Positions 1 to 8,820 of a DNA stretch of 64,000 nucleotides are shown piece after piece (the first letter of the stretch is position 1; every line of letters begins with the position of its first letter). The stretch spans positions 124,001 through 188,000 of the forward strand of contig JBLNAG010000001.1 of the NCBI GenBank assembly GCA_050259235.1, read 5' to 3'. Position numbers and translations under genes: made by a program. Source of the DNA: UBA5364 sp050259235. GTDB lineage: Bacteria; Bacillota_I; Bacilli_A; RF39; UBA660. Below the pieces are notes generated by a model. The model worked only from the letters and a program-made list of their open reading frames with translations. It was not told where the DNA came from and made no database searches.

Positions 1-516
1 AAATTCTCGCATAATATTTTTATCTATTGCTCGAAAACCCGATGTTGGATCATATACTTTATTTTTTGTAAATAATTTGATAAATAACGAAATTATCTTA
101 ATTCCTACTCTTCTTGCTTTTGAAGATTTAAATCCTTTAGTTTTTGGTAAGATAAATCTTGACCCAATACACATATTACATTCATTATTTATAATGGGTT
201 CTATTATATTTTTTACATAATTAATATCATGTTGACCATCACCATCAAATTGAACGGCAATGTCATAATCATGAGTTGCTGCATACTTATATCCTGTTTG
301 AACAGCTCCACCAATGCCCAAATTGGTTATTAAATCAATATGAGGAATATTATTCACATCTAAAATTTCACCAGTTTTATCAAAGGAACCATCATTAATA
401 AATATACAATCATAAGTTTCTTGATTTTTGCTGTTATATTCACATATTTTATTCCATAAATTAAGAACATTTTTTTCTTCGTTATACGAAGGTATTATTA
501 ATAATATTTTTTTCAT
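1..516 (-). CDS. Glycosyltransferase family 2, DPM1-like (3' end beyond window)
   Basis: The 172 codons present begin with ATG at 516, behind an aggggaag ribosome site, and run off the left edge, so the C-terminus is missing. The N-terminus has the GT-A pattern: a start resembling 'LLIIPSYNEEKN', then 'FINDGSFDKT' and the metal-binding 'QFDGDGQHD' (DxD-like). 'GSRF' and 'DPTSGFRA' further on are typical of dolichyl/polyprenyl-phosphate-mannose synthase-like enzymes, which charge a lipid phosphate with one sugar. It is the last visible gene of the glycan operon and could supply lipid-linked sugar to the GT-C-like protein encoded just upstream. Family assignment is firm; the sugar is unknown. 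Confidence 0.88.
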   Translation of the reverse strand, partial: MKKILLIIPSYNEEKNVLNLWNKICEYNSKNQETYDCIFINDGSFDKTGEILDVNNIPHIDLITNLGIGGAVQTGYKYAATHDYDIAVQFDGDGQHDINYVKNIIEPIINNECNMCIGSRFILPKTKGFKSSKARRVGIKIISLFIKLFTKNKVYDPTSGFRAIDKNIMREF

Positions 517-532
517 ATTACTTCCCCTATAC

Positions 533-2446
533 TTAATAGCTAGATATTTTCTTCATTAATAGTTTTCCATCACCAGTAATAGTTTTTTTAAACATATCAC
601 CAGCTTGTGGTTTGTTACCAAATAATTCTTTACTCTCTTCATCTAAATTTTCTATATCTTCAACAACAAAAACATAATCAAATTTCGTCAAAAGTGTATT
701 AATGTTATCATTATTGGTTTTAATATAATATAAAGGTGGAGTTGTTACGTCACTAGCGAGATACATCCCAGAAGTTAATGGATAAATGCCATTGTCCACA
801 AGAGATAAAAATAAATGATGTTGGTAGAGAACACAACTATACGTTGTAGAATCACAATAATTATATATTGTGAGAACATTTACACCTTCATTTTTTTCCC
901 CTATAATAGAAATCATTTTATTCGCATATTCATTTGTTTTTGTCTCAATTTCTTGCTCATAAACAAATTTACTAATTTTTGGAAGGTTATAACTATATAA
1001 TATAATAAAAAATAGAATGAGGCCATAATATAATGGAATTTTTTTAATTTTTGAAGACATATCATAGACAAATAATAATGTGAACGTTGATATTCCAGTT
1101 ATAACAGCGCCAATATATCTTTCATAGCACAAAATTGTATTATTAAATGTAAATACATATATATATAAATATAATAGTAAGAATATTATTATAGAAAAAA
1201 TTCCAAAGATGAAGCTACTAATAATAATTTTTCTTTTTTCTTTAACAACTGCAAAAAATAATACCAACATCACTAGAAAGTAAAATATACATATATTTGG
1301 TAGTGTAGCTAAATTAGTATATTTTAAATCACCAATAATAAAACTACTACTTTTTATATATGAAATGTATGATGTTAAAAATTCCCTTTGATCTGCATTT
1401 GGATTTAAAAATAGATTTAATGAATCTCTTATTTTATTTGAAGAAACAATTGAAGAAGATGCATCAATATCCAAATTCAATTTTACGATAAGTTGCCAAC
1501 TTAAAAAGGTAAAAATAACTACGAAAATTGGAGTCACAATTTTAATATAATCTATAACATTTTTCTTTTGGAATTTAAAATTATAATTTTTATATATAAA
1601 TATTTGATTTATTAAAAATGATAATACAACACAACCAGCTAATGCAATACCAACCACTTTCATTAATATAATCATTGATAATGACAAACAAAATAAAATG
1701 TAAGTAAATTTATCTTTTTTTAGGTCTCGGGTGGATAAAAATAAAGAATAACCAAATGATATCCCTAAAATAGGATCAATATACAATGATCTGTAATAGT
1801 ATTGTAAGTCAAGACCAGTATTAGCAAAGGTCATTGGAAAAGTAAATAATAAGATTACTATTGGAAATATTATTAAAAATTTTTTCCATTTTATTTTTTT
1901 TGTTATTGGAAGTAAAAACGATAAACCAACTAATGAATAACTTAAAAACAAATTACTCTCGGTAAAATTTCCGATATTTTTTGCAAAAAAATATTGAAAT
2001 AGTGACATACCAGGATAATAGTCAGTAGAAAAAAACAAATCATTACCTATCATTAGTTTATTAGTTATAAAAATACTCTTTGGATATAAAGCCCACATTC
2101 TAAGTTCATCAAATGTCATTGCAAAATTAGTTTTTGTTACCATATATATTATAAAAAATAATACAATGAAAATAAATAAGCCTGGTGTAAAAAATAAGTT
2201 TATAGAGCTTTTTCTAATATTTTTATCTTTTATAAACTTTTTTATAGAAATGAATAATATTATAAAAGATAGTAGTAAAATTAAATAATATCCAATTATA
2301 ACTATATTTAGCATGTAAAAAACAAATAATATAAATATTACACTCATAACTGTAAATGGAATCATTTCTTCAAATCGTTTATTAAGATATATACTCCCAT
2401 ATATACTCCCAATTGATAATAATACTATATTGAAAATTAGACCCAC
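533..2446 (-). CDS. Large multi-pass membrane protein, probable GT-C-type glycosyltransferase
   Basis: 637 residues, mostly hydrophobic, with about 11-13 predicted membrane helices and a soluble C-terminal part from about residue 500. The first outer loop contains 'TFDELRMWALYPKS'; an acidic pair at this place is characteristic of GT-C enzymes that use polyprenyl-phosphate sugars, but I cannot prove the family by eye. The start is GTG at 2446, sharing one base with the stop of the preceding capF-like gene, so the two are translationally coupled. A role in adding a sugar to the exported glycan on the outer face is inferred from operon position. It could instead be a polymerase. Confidence 0.7.
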   Translation of the reverse strand: MGLIFNIVLLSIGSIYGSIYLNKRFEEMIPFTVMSVIFILFVFYMLNIVIIGYYLILLLSFIILFISIKKFIKDKNIRKSSINLFFTPGLFIFIVLFFIIYMVTKTNFAMTFDELRMWALYPKSIFITNKLMIGNDLFFSTDYYPGMSLFQYFFAKNIGNFTESNLFLSYSLVGLSFLLPITKKIKWKKFLIIFPIVILLFTFPMTFANTGLDLQYYYRSLYIDPILGISFGYSLFLSTRDLKKDKFTYILFCLSLSMIILMKVVGIALAGCVVLSFLINQIFIYKNYNFKFQKKNVIDYIKIVTPIFVVIFTFLSWQLIVKLNLDIDASSSIVSSNKIRDSLNLFLNPNADQREFLTSYISYIKSSSFIIGDLKYTNLATLPNICIFYFLVMLVLFFAVVKEKRKIIISSFIFGIFSIIIFLLLYLYIYVFTFNNTILCYERYIGAVITGISTFTLLFVYDMSSKIKKIPLYYGLILFFIILYSYNLPKISKFVYEQEIETKTNEYANKMISIIGEKNEGVNVLTIYNYCDSTTYSCVLYQHHLFLSLVDNGIYPLTSGMYLASDVTTPPLYYIKTNNDNINTLLTKFDYVFVVEDIENLDEESKELFGNKPQAGDMFKKTITGDGKLLMKKISSY

Positions 2447-3558
2447 TACTTAATCTCCAAATAAAATGTGTCGGGATTTTCAGGATCAAATAATTCATTA
2501 CACCAAATTAGCAAAATCATCTCACCATCACCAATGTTTTCAATATTATGAGTATATCCTACTGGAATTGTAACAATTTCAATATTATTTTCATCAACAA
2601 CAAATTCGACCTTTTCTCCAGTAACAACATGTTCAAATTTTATTTTTGCTATTCCCTTGATAACGATAAATCTTTCTACTTTAGTATTATGATAATGATT
2701 TCCACGAATTACATTTGGTTTAGATATTGATACGGAAAATTGCCCACAATTTAATGTTCTATTTATTTCAGTGAAACTACCCCTATCATCTACATTTTTC
2801 TTAGTTAAAATATGCATTTGATCTATAGGAACATAGCTAATGTACGTAGAATATAATTTTTTAATAAATTCATTCCCTGTTTCGGGGGTATATATTGATC
2901 TCATTGAATCCCTAAATGAATATATCAATTTTGAAAGATTTCCAAGTGTAATCTTTTTTACTGGTTTAATATAATTAATTTGCTTTTTTATTCTAATATT
3001 AGTTTTATTATTGTCAGTTACCAAAGATATAAGTTCTTTACATATATCATCTATATATATCAACTGAATTTCAGTTTTTTTATCATTTATTTGAATTGGC
3101 AGATCATTTGCAATATTATAACAAAAAGTAGCCACTACAGAGTTATAATTTGGTCTGCACCATTTTCCAAAAACATTATGAAATCTATAAATAATACCAT
3201 ATTTATAATTGTTAATAATATAGTCTTCAGCTTGTTTTTTGCTTTTACCATAATCATTATCTAATTCAGCTTGAATGCTTGATGAATAAATCAAAGGTAT
3301 TTTTTTATTTTTTTCATTTAAAAGATTAATAATATCTTTGGTTAAATTAGTATTTCCTTCATAAAATTCTGATACATCTTTTGGCCTATTTATCCCAGCA
3401 AAATGAAATATAAAATCGATAGTATCAATATTTTCTTTTATTTTTGAAAATTCATCTTCCACGTTAAATTCAATCACTTCAACATCTTTAGTTTCTCGTA
3501 AGAAAACCAGCATATTTCTACCAATAAATCCTTTTGAACCAGTTAATAATACTTTCAT
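2446..3558 (-). CDS. capF: CapF-like bifunctional SDR reductase/cupin (UDP-sugar C4 reductase)
   Basis: 370 residues, about the length of Staphylococcus CapF. The N-terminus has the Rossmann motif 'GSKGFIGRN' of extended short-chain dehydrogenases. From about residue 250 a cupin follows, with the metal-binding 'RGNHYHNTKVERF' and the closing 'PDTFYLEIK' seen in CapF/WbjC. In that family the cupin epimerises at C3 and the SDR domain reduces the 4-keto sugar, on the route to UDP-N-acetyl-L-fucosamine. The neighbouring CapE-like gene supplies the expected substrate. CapG (2-epimerase) is not in the window, so the pathway is incomplete here. Confidence 0.85.
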   Translation of the reverse strand: MKVLLTGSKGFIGRNMLVFLRETKDVEVIEFNVEDEFSKIKENIDTIDFIFHFAGINRPKDVSEFYEGNTNLTKDIINLLNEKNKKIPLIYSSSIQAELDNDYGKSKKQAEDYIINNYKYGIIYRFHNVFGKWCRPNYNSVVATFCYNIANDLPIQINDKKTEIQLIYIDDICKELISLVTDNNKTNIRIKKQINYIKPVKKITLGNLSKLIYSFRDSMRSIYTPETGNEFIKKLYSTYISYVPIDQMHILTKKNVDDRGSFTEINRTLNCGQFSVSISKPNVIRGNHYHNTKVERFIVIKGIAKIKFEHVVTGEKVEFVVDENNIEIVTIPVGYTHNIENIGDGEMILLIWCNELFDPENPDTFYLEIK

Positions 3559-3571
3559 AATAACCTCCTAA

Positions 3572-4567
3572 TTATTGAAATAAATCTAATTTTAATAATA
3601 ACTTTTTCATTCCTTCAACATCAAGTCTTACAGTATTATGAGAATTATATTCTTCAATATTATTAAAATCAGTTATTCCCTTTGTCTCATATTTTGCATA
3701 GTTTAAATTGCGATTATCAGATGGTATTTTGAAATAATCTCCAAGATCTACTGCATTTACCATTTCCTCTTTTGTAACTAAAACTTCATATAATTTTTCA
3801 CCATGTCGTTCTCCGATGTTTTTAATTTCAGCATCGGATTTTTTTAATTCTTTGATAGCTTGCGCTAATACATCAATTGTTGCAGCAGGAGCTTTTTGAA
3901 CGAATAAATCTCCTTGTTCTCCATGTTCAAATGCATACAATACCAAATCAACAGCATCATCTAATGTCATCATAAAACGTGTCATATTTGGATTTGTAAT
4001 TGTCAATGACTTACCAGCTTCAATTTGGTCTAAAAATAATGGTATTACAGATCCACGTGAAGCCATTACATTTCCATATCTAGTTCTACATATTACTGTT
4101 TGATCTGGTCGCAAATTTCTTCCTTTTGCAACTGCAACTTTTTCCATTAAAGCTTTGCTCATTCCCATAGCATTTATAGGATAAGCTGCCTTGTCAGTAC
4201 TTAAACATATTACTTTTTTAACACCTTTTTCAATTGCAGCAGTTAAAACATTATTTGTTCCTAAAATATTTGTTTGCACTGCTTCAATTGGAAAAAATTC
4301 ACACGAAGGGACTTGTTTTAATGCGGCAGCATGGAATACATAATCTACCCCCTCCATAGCATCACTTACACTGGAATAATCACGTACGTTTCCGATGTAA
4401 AATTTAATTTTTTCATTATTGTATTTAATTCTCATATCTTCTTGTTTTTTTTCATCTCTTGAAAATATTCGTATTTCCTTTATATCTGTGTCAAGAAATC
4501 TTTTTAGTACAGCATTTCCAAATGATCCTGTACCACCTGTAATTAATAATATTTTGTCATTAAACAT
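3572..4567 (-). CDS. capE: CapE-like UDP-GlcNAc 4,6-dehydratase/5-epimerase
   Basis: 331 residues. 'ITGGTGSFGNA' is the NAD(P)-binding glycine motif, and 'CLSTDKAAYPINAMGMSK' is the active-site stretch. The usual YxxxK tyrosine position is methionine (MGMSK), as I recall for CapE-type enzymes. Family members remove water from UDP-GlcNAc and invert C5, giving the 4-keto-L-arabino sugar used by CapF. The gene is 13 bp upstream of the capF-like gene and has an 'aggagaaag' ribosome site. Homologues PglF/FlaA1/PseB make related sugars, so the exact stereochemistry is inferred from the CapF partner. Confidence 0.87.
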   Translation of the reverse strand: MFNDKILLITGGTGSFGNAVLKRFLDTDIKEIRIFSRDEKKQEDMRIKYNNEKIKFYIGNVRDYSSVSDAMEGVDYVFHAAALKQVPSCEFFPIEAVQTNILGTNNVLTAAIEKGVKKVICLSTDKAAYPINAMGMSKALMEKVAVAKGRNLRPDQTVICRTRYGNVMASRGSVIPLFLDQIEAGKSLTITNPNMTRFMMTLDDAVDLVLYAFEHGEQGDLFVQKAPAATIDVLAQAIKELKKSDAEIKNIGERHGEKLYEVLVTKEEMVNAVDLGDYFKIPSDNRNLNYAKYETKGITDFNNIEEYNSHNTVRLDVEGMKKLLLKLDLFQ

Positions 4568-4596
4568 AAACTTTCTCCTTTTCTTATTATAAATAT

Positions 4597-5664
4597 TTAT
4601 TTTTTGTTATTAATTTTTAATTCCTCTATTTTTTTATCGATATATTCAACCATTTCAGTTATACAATTATTTGAATAAAATCTTCTCATTACTGTATAAA
4701 AATTGTACATACTACCCTCTAAATTAATCTTCACTTCATCTGGTATATTATCAATAATTTTTTTTCTTGCTTCATTTGTCTCAATTATTACTTTTTCGTT
4801 TGTATTTGTAACTTGTTCACCATGACTTCTTATCAGTGTAGTTGCAATAGGTATACTAACAAATCGGTACTTTGGCATGATTCTAGACCACATTTCTCGC
4901 TCTTGGGAAATTCTAAGTTTTTCGTTAAAAAGGCCAACTTCATCTAATATTTTTTTACTTATTAACACTGAACCGCCATTTATTTCTCCTTGCAATAATG
5001 CATACTCAGGTTTAAGCTTGGTCATTTTATAATCAAAGCAATGTAAATTGCACGTTACTGTTTGATCTAACAGTATATTTAAATCTTTATCAACAATATT
5101 GAAATTAGTATAAGTTACTACATTTCTATCTGAAATATTTGCTAAATATTCAATATGTGTTTCAATATTATTAGGTAAATATATATCATCATGGCTTAAC
5201 CAAGCAAAATATTCACCAGTCATATTTTTTATGCCATAATTTAATGCAGATGAAACGCCACCATTTTCTTTTTTTAGATATCTAATTCTATTTTTATATG
5301 ATTTTGCAATTTTCTCCGTTGCACCATCATCATTACTGCCATCGTTAACCACAATTATTTCAATATTTTTATATGTTTGAGACAAAGCACTATCAATTGC
5401 TTGTCCTAAATATTTTTCTCCATTATAAACTGGTATTATTATTGAAACTTTTGGGTTAAATATAGTAGAATCAAGATTTTTCATTTCAATTTTTTTTAAT
5501 CGCAAATCAATATCGTATAGTAATTGATTTGTATTGTTATTAAATTCATAAATTTTATATTCTAAGACATTATACATTTTATGCATTCTAACTTCAAAAT
5601 CATAAGTACTTTCATTAACAATCGTTCTTACAATTTTTTTTATTACTTTTTTAAGAAATTTCAA
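4597..5664 (-). CDS. Glycosyltransferase family 2
   Basis: 355 residues. The basic N-terminal 70 residues have no clear domain. A GT-A fold then begins at 'VSIIIPVYNGEKYL', followed by 'QTYKNIEIIVVNDGSNDD', 'NGGVSSALNYGI' and the metal-binding 'WLSHDD'. 'ISQEREMWSRI' near residue 255 fits the ED/ER acceptor region of the family. It is expected to act at the cytoplasmic membrane, adding one sugar to a lipid-linked glycan. Donor and linkage cannot be deduced. It lies in the export operon between the second GT2 and the capE-like gene. Confidence 0.85.
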   Translation of the reverse strand: MKFLKKVIKKIVRTIVNESTYDFEVRMHKMYNVLEYKIYEFNNNTNQLLYDIDLRLKKIEMKNLDSTIFNPKVSIIIPVYNGEKYLGQAIDSALSQTYKNIEIIVVNDGSNDDGATEKIAKSYKNRIRYLKKENGGVSSALNYGIKNMTGEYFAWLSHDDIYLPNNIETHIEYLANISDRNVVTYTNFNIVDKDLNILLDQTVTCNLHCFDYKMTKLKPEYALLQGEINGGSVLISKKILDEVGLFNEKLRISQEREMWSRIMPKYRFVSIPIATTLIRSHGEQVTNTNEKVIIETNEARKKIIDNIPDEVKINLEGSMYNFYTVMRRFYSNNCITEMVEYIDKKIEELKINNKK

Positions 5665-5740
5665 GATTATTACCTTCTTCCATAATGTACTTTAACATTT
5701 TAATTTGATTCATATAGATAAAAACTTATAAAATTGAATA

Positions 5741-7024
5741 CTACTTTATGAATTTCTTATCCTTTAATAAGCTTTTATTAATATTTGTCCATTTATTAAC
5801 AAAATAGTTACCCTTTTCCATTATTAGTTTAGTATGATTATCACTACCGCTTTTTGTTGTTTGATGTGGCAAATGCTTTATGCCAAGATATGGACAATAA
5901 ACTATCTTTTTACCTACATTACGAATCTTCATTGAAATATCAGTATCCTCATAACAAGTAGGGTCATAATTTATATCAAAACCATCTATTTCATTAAACA
6001 ATTTACGTTCAAGAATCATTCCGCCAGTACCTAAATAACCAATATCATCACGATACAAACCATTTGGTGGCATATATCTGTAAGGAAAATTATCAGTTAC
6101 TTGGCAAGCGTAACCTTTTTTATTAAACCATCCTGCTGCCCAACCAATAGCACCAATCGAAGTAGAATTGTCAATAATATCAAGGTAATTGTCTAACCAA
6201 TAATCATTTAATACCCATTGATCACTATCTAAAAACATAATATATTTTCTATTTGATAAATTAACACCTAAATTTCTACCAGACGAACACCCATTTTTAC
6301 TATTTTGAATTAATTTAATTTTATTGGTGTACTTTTTAATTAGATTTTCATAAGACCCATCAACACTTCTATTGTCAACAACAATAACTTCATAATTGTA
6401 TCTTCCATTATGTTTTAATAAGGAGTCAATACAAGTATCAATAATGCCCATATTATTGTAATTTAAGACAATAATTGATATGTTTTCATAAAATTTATGA
6501 TTACAATATCCTTTTTTATCCACAAGTCTTATACAATTATTATATACATTTTCTTCTTTAGTACCGTTTAGTATATATGCCTTCTTTAAAAGGGATTTGT
6601 GAACATATTTTTTTAATGAATGGTCTAGAATAAAAATATCGTTATCACTTATATTAACATTAATCTTATTTTTAATTTTAATATGCTTACTTACGGGTAA
6701 TATAGTATTTGTTTGATTCTTATAATTATTTAAATAGTAATATTCAACTAAATAACCCATTTCGTTTAAGATATTTGCATAATGGTTATTGATGTAATCA
6801 CCATCGTTATAATACACGGGATAACTGGATACAATAAATGCTTTTTTTAAATTTTTATAAAATATATTCTTTTTATTTTTTTTCTTAATTATATATAATC
6901 TTTTTTTATTTGCAACTATTTCAGATTTAAATTTCAAACGTAAATATAAAATAATTTTTTTTATTGTATTTTTTAGCCCATTCTCATTAAAATTTTTAAT
7001 AATCTTAATAATTTTATTTTTCAT
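5741..7024 (-). CDS. Glycosyltransferase family 2 with ~180-residue N-terminal extension
   Basis: 427 residues. The catalytic GT-A part starts near residue 182 ('ISIIVLNYNNMG'), with 'VIVVDNRSVDGS', 'NGCSSGRNLG' and the DxD-like 'FLDSDQW'. 'YLGTGGMILERKLFNEIDGFD' and 'CYEDTDISMKI' follow, the latter the usual acceptor-site ED motif. Residues 1-180 carry a basic start and a stretch 'KAFIVSSYPVYYNDGDY' that looks like part of a second nucleotide-sugar-binding domain; I could not name it. It is the first glycosyltransferase after the exporter ATPase gene and likely builds the exported glycan. Confidence 0.82.
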   Translation of the reverse strand: MKNKIIKIIKNFNENGLKNTIKKIILYLRLKFKSEIVANKKRLYIIKKKNKKNIFYKNLKKAFIVSSYPVYYNDGDYINNHYANILNEMGYLVEYYYLNNYKNQTNTILPVSKHIKIKNKINVNISDNDIFILDHSLKKYVHKSLLKKAYILNGTKEENVYNNCIRLVDKKGYCNHKFYENISIIVLNYNNMGIIDTCIDSLLKHNGRYNYEVIVVDNRSVDGSYENLIKKYTNKIKLIQNSKNGCSSGRNLGVNLSNRKYIMFLDSDQWVLNDYWLDNYLDIIDNSTSIGAIGWAAGWFNKKGYACQVTDNFPYRYMPPNGLYRDDIGYLGTGGMILERKLFNEIDGFDINYDPTCYEDTDISMKIRNVGKKIVYCPYLGIKHLPHQTTKSGSDNHTKLIMEKGNYFVNKWTNINKSLLKDKKFIK

Positions 7025-7053
7025 TTTCCACCTCCTACTTAATAAAGAAAATA

Positions 7054-7800
7054 TTACTTGTTTTTCATGTAATTTATATACTCATCACACACTTTATTAG
7101 CAGGACCAACTTTTATAATTTCGCCTTTATCTAACCATATGACCTTATTACATAAAGATTTAATTGAATCTATTGAGTGAGAAACATATAAAACTGTAGT
7201 TCCCCCACCTATCATATTTCTCATTTTATTTTCACTTTTCTGTTGAAAGTTAATATCTCCAACGGATAAAATTTCGTCAACAATTAATATTTCCGGATCA
7301 ACTACTGTGGCAATAGAAAAAGCTAATCTTGCCACCATTCCAGAGGAAAAATTTCGAACTGGAACATCAAGAAATTCAATTAATTCAGAAAATTCAACAA
7401 TCTCATCAAATTTACTATCTATAAATTTTTTTGAATATCCTAACACAGCACCATTCAAATAAATATTTTCTCTGGCTGTTAAATCCGGATCAAAACCAGC
7501 ACCAAGTTCAATCATAGGACAAATATTACCTCCAATTTGAACTTTTCCTTTTGTAGGCTTCATAACCCCAGCAACGATTTTCAATAATGTTGATTTTCCA
7601 GCACCATTGCTACCAATAAATCCTACAACTTCGCCCTTTTCAACTTCAAAATTAACATTTTTTAATGCCCAAAAGTCACTTTTATTTTTCTTTATTTTGC
7701 CACTAAATAAATCAACAAAAAATTGTTTTATAGAGAAATTTCTTTCTATTCCCAAATTAAAGCGCATCGATACATTTGTAATTTTTATCATTTTTTTCAC
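7054..7800 (-). CDS. Polysaccharide/teichoic-acid ABC exporter, ATP-binding subunit (TagH/Wzt type)
   Basis: 248 residues. Walker A 'GSNGAGKST', signature 'NFSSGMVARLAFS' and Walker B 'EILIVDE' are all present. 'ICPMIELGAGFDPDLTARENIYLNG' is typical of the TagH/RfbE/Wzt group that powers export of lipid-linked polysaccharide. The protein stops soon after the nucleotide-binding domain, so it lacks the carbohydrate-binding C-terminal domain of some Wzt proteins. The permease gene lies 5 bp upstream. Partner glycosyltransferase genes follow in the same operon. Confidence 0.9.
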   Translation of the reverse strand: MKKMIKITNVSMRFNLGIERNFSIKQFFVDLFSGKIKKNKSDFWALKNVNFEVEKGEVVGFIGSNGAGKSTLLKIVAGVMKPTKGKVQIGGNICPMIELGAGFDPDLTARENIYLNGAVLGYSKKFIDSKFDEIVEFSELIEFLDVPVRNFSSGMVARLAFSIATVVDPEILIVDEILSVGDINFQQKSENKMRNMIGGGTTVLYVSHSIDSIKSLCNKVIWLDKGEIIKVGPANKVCDEYINYMKNK

Positions 7801-7805
7801 CTTCT

Positions 7806-8615
7806 CTATACATAGTAAATAAATTTATCTTGATATTTTCTAAAAATAAATAGTCCTATAAATAATGTAATTAATGCTGACGTTCCACACCAAATAAAAT
7901 TAGACAGAGTTGGTAATTGGCTTTCCAAAATAATAGTACGAGCAAAATCAATATATTGATATAAAGGATTTAATTTAAAAAAGAACTGATATTTTGGTGC
8001 AATCATAGAAATATCATACATAATTGGAGTTAAATAGGTCCATATTGTAATAACAATTCCATATATATAGAACATATCTCTTAAAAAAACAGATATAGTA
8101 GCTAAAACAAAGCTAACTCCAATCGTAAACAATAATAAGCACATAAATGCATATGGCAATAGTAAATGTAAAAAAGTTATTGCACATTCAGTATCACCAC
8201 TACCAGTAAATATTATGACAAGATAAAGAGGTATTAATGTTAGAAGAAAATTAATACCTACAAATAAGATTTTTGATAAAGGAAATATATATTTAGGAAT
8301 ATATATTTTATTTATCAGTGAAAAATTAGCTACAACAGAACTCATAGCAAGATTAGATGCTTCACTAAAATAATTAAAAAATGTTAATCCTATCATTAAA
8401 TATACTAGATAGTTAACACCTGGCACACTAAATTTAAATACATTTGAAAAAACTAATGCCATAACAGTCATCATCAATAAAGGATATAATAAACTCCATA
8501 TAACACCTAAGAAAGATCTTTTATATTTAACCTTAAAATCTCTTGCTATTAATTGTTGCAATAAAAAAGAGTATCTTTTTAAATTGTAATATATATTTTT
8601 TATAAACATAAACAC
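7806..8615 (-). CDS. Polysaccharide/teichoic-acid ABC exporter, permease (TagG/Wzm type)
   Basis: 269 residues with about six membrane helices. The cytoplasmic N-terminus 'LLQQLIARDFKVKYKRSFLGVIWSLLYPL' is the signature region of ABC-2 polyol-phosphate/polysaccharide permeases. It forms the channel with the ATPase encoded 5 bp downstream. It is the first gene of the minus-strand operon, with a 'ggagggtgtt' ribosome site and a sigma-A-like promoter near 8,650-8,679. Substrate (teichoic acid, capsule or other glycan) is not determined. Confidence 0.9.
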   Translation of the reverse strand: MFMFIKNIYYNLKRYSFLLQQLIARDFKVKYKRSFLGVIWSLLYPLLMMTVMALVFSNVFKFSVPGVNYLVYLMIGLTFFNYFSEASNLAMSSVVANFSLINKIYIPKYIFPLSKILFVGINFLLTLIPLYLVIIFTGSGDTECAITFLHLLLPYAFMCLLLFTIGVSFVLATISVFLRDMFYIYGIVITIWTYLTPIMYDISMIAPKYQFFFKLNPLYQYIDFARTIILESQLPTLSNFIWCGTSALITLFIGLFIFRKYQDKFIYYV

Positions 8616-8649
8616 CCTCCATATATATAAGCATTTGTTTACCTAGTTA

Positions 8650-8679
8650 ATTATAACATATATTTTCGACTTTTTTCAA
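8650..8679 (-). promoter_or_regulatory. Predicted sigma-A promoter of the glycan export operon
   Basis: On the minus strand -35 TTGAAA (8679-8674) and -10 TATAAT (8655-8650) are separated by 18 bp, about 35 bp in front of the permease start. No other strong minus-strand promoter was seen before the end of the glycan genes. Confidence 0.6.
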
Positions 8680-8775
8680 TTATTTTTGCTTTTTATAACT
8701 GGTTTTCTATTTAAAAATATCAATATTAATATAATTATTTGTTACTTAATCTTTACATTATCCAAATACTTACAG

Positions 8776-8804
8776 TTCACTTTTAAGTTAAAATAAGATA
8801 TAAT
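8776..8804 (+). promoter_or_regulatory. Predicted promoter of the PASTA protein gene
   Basis: -35-like TTCACT (8776-8781) and a perfect -10 TATAAT (8799-8804) with 17 bp spacing lie just upstream of the ribosome site 'aaggtgat' and the ATG at 8821. The -35 is weak. Confidence 0.45.
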
Positions 8805-8820
8805 TAATTAAGGTGATAGT

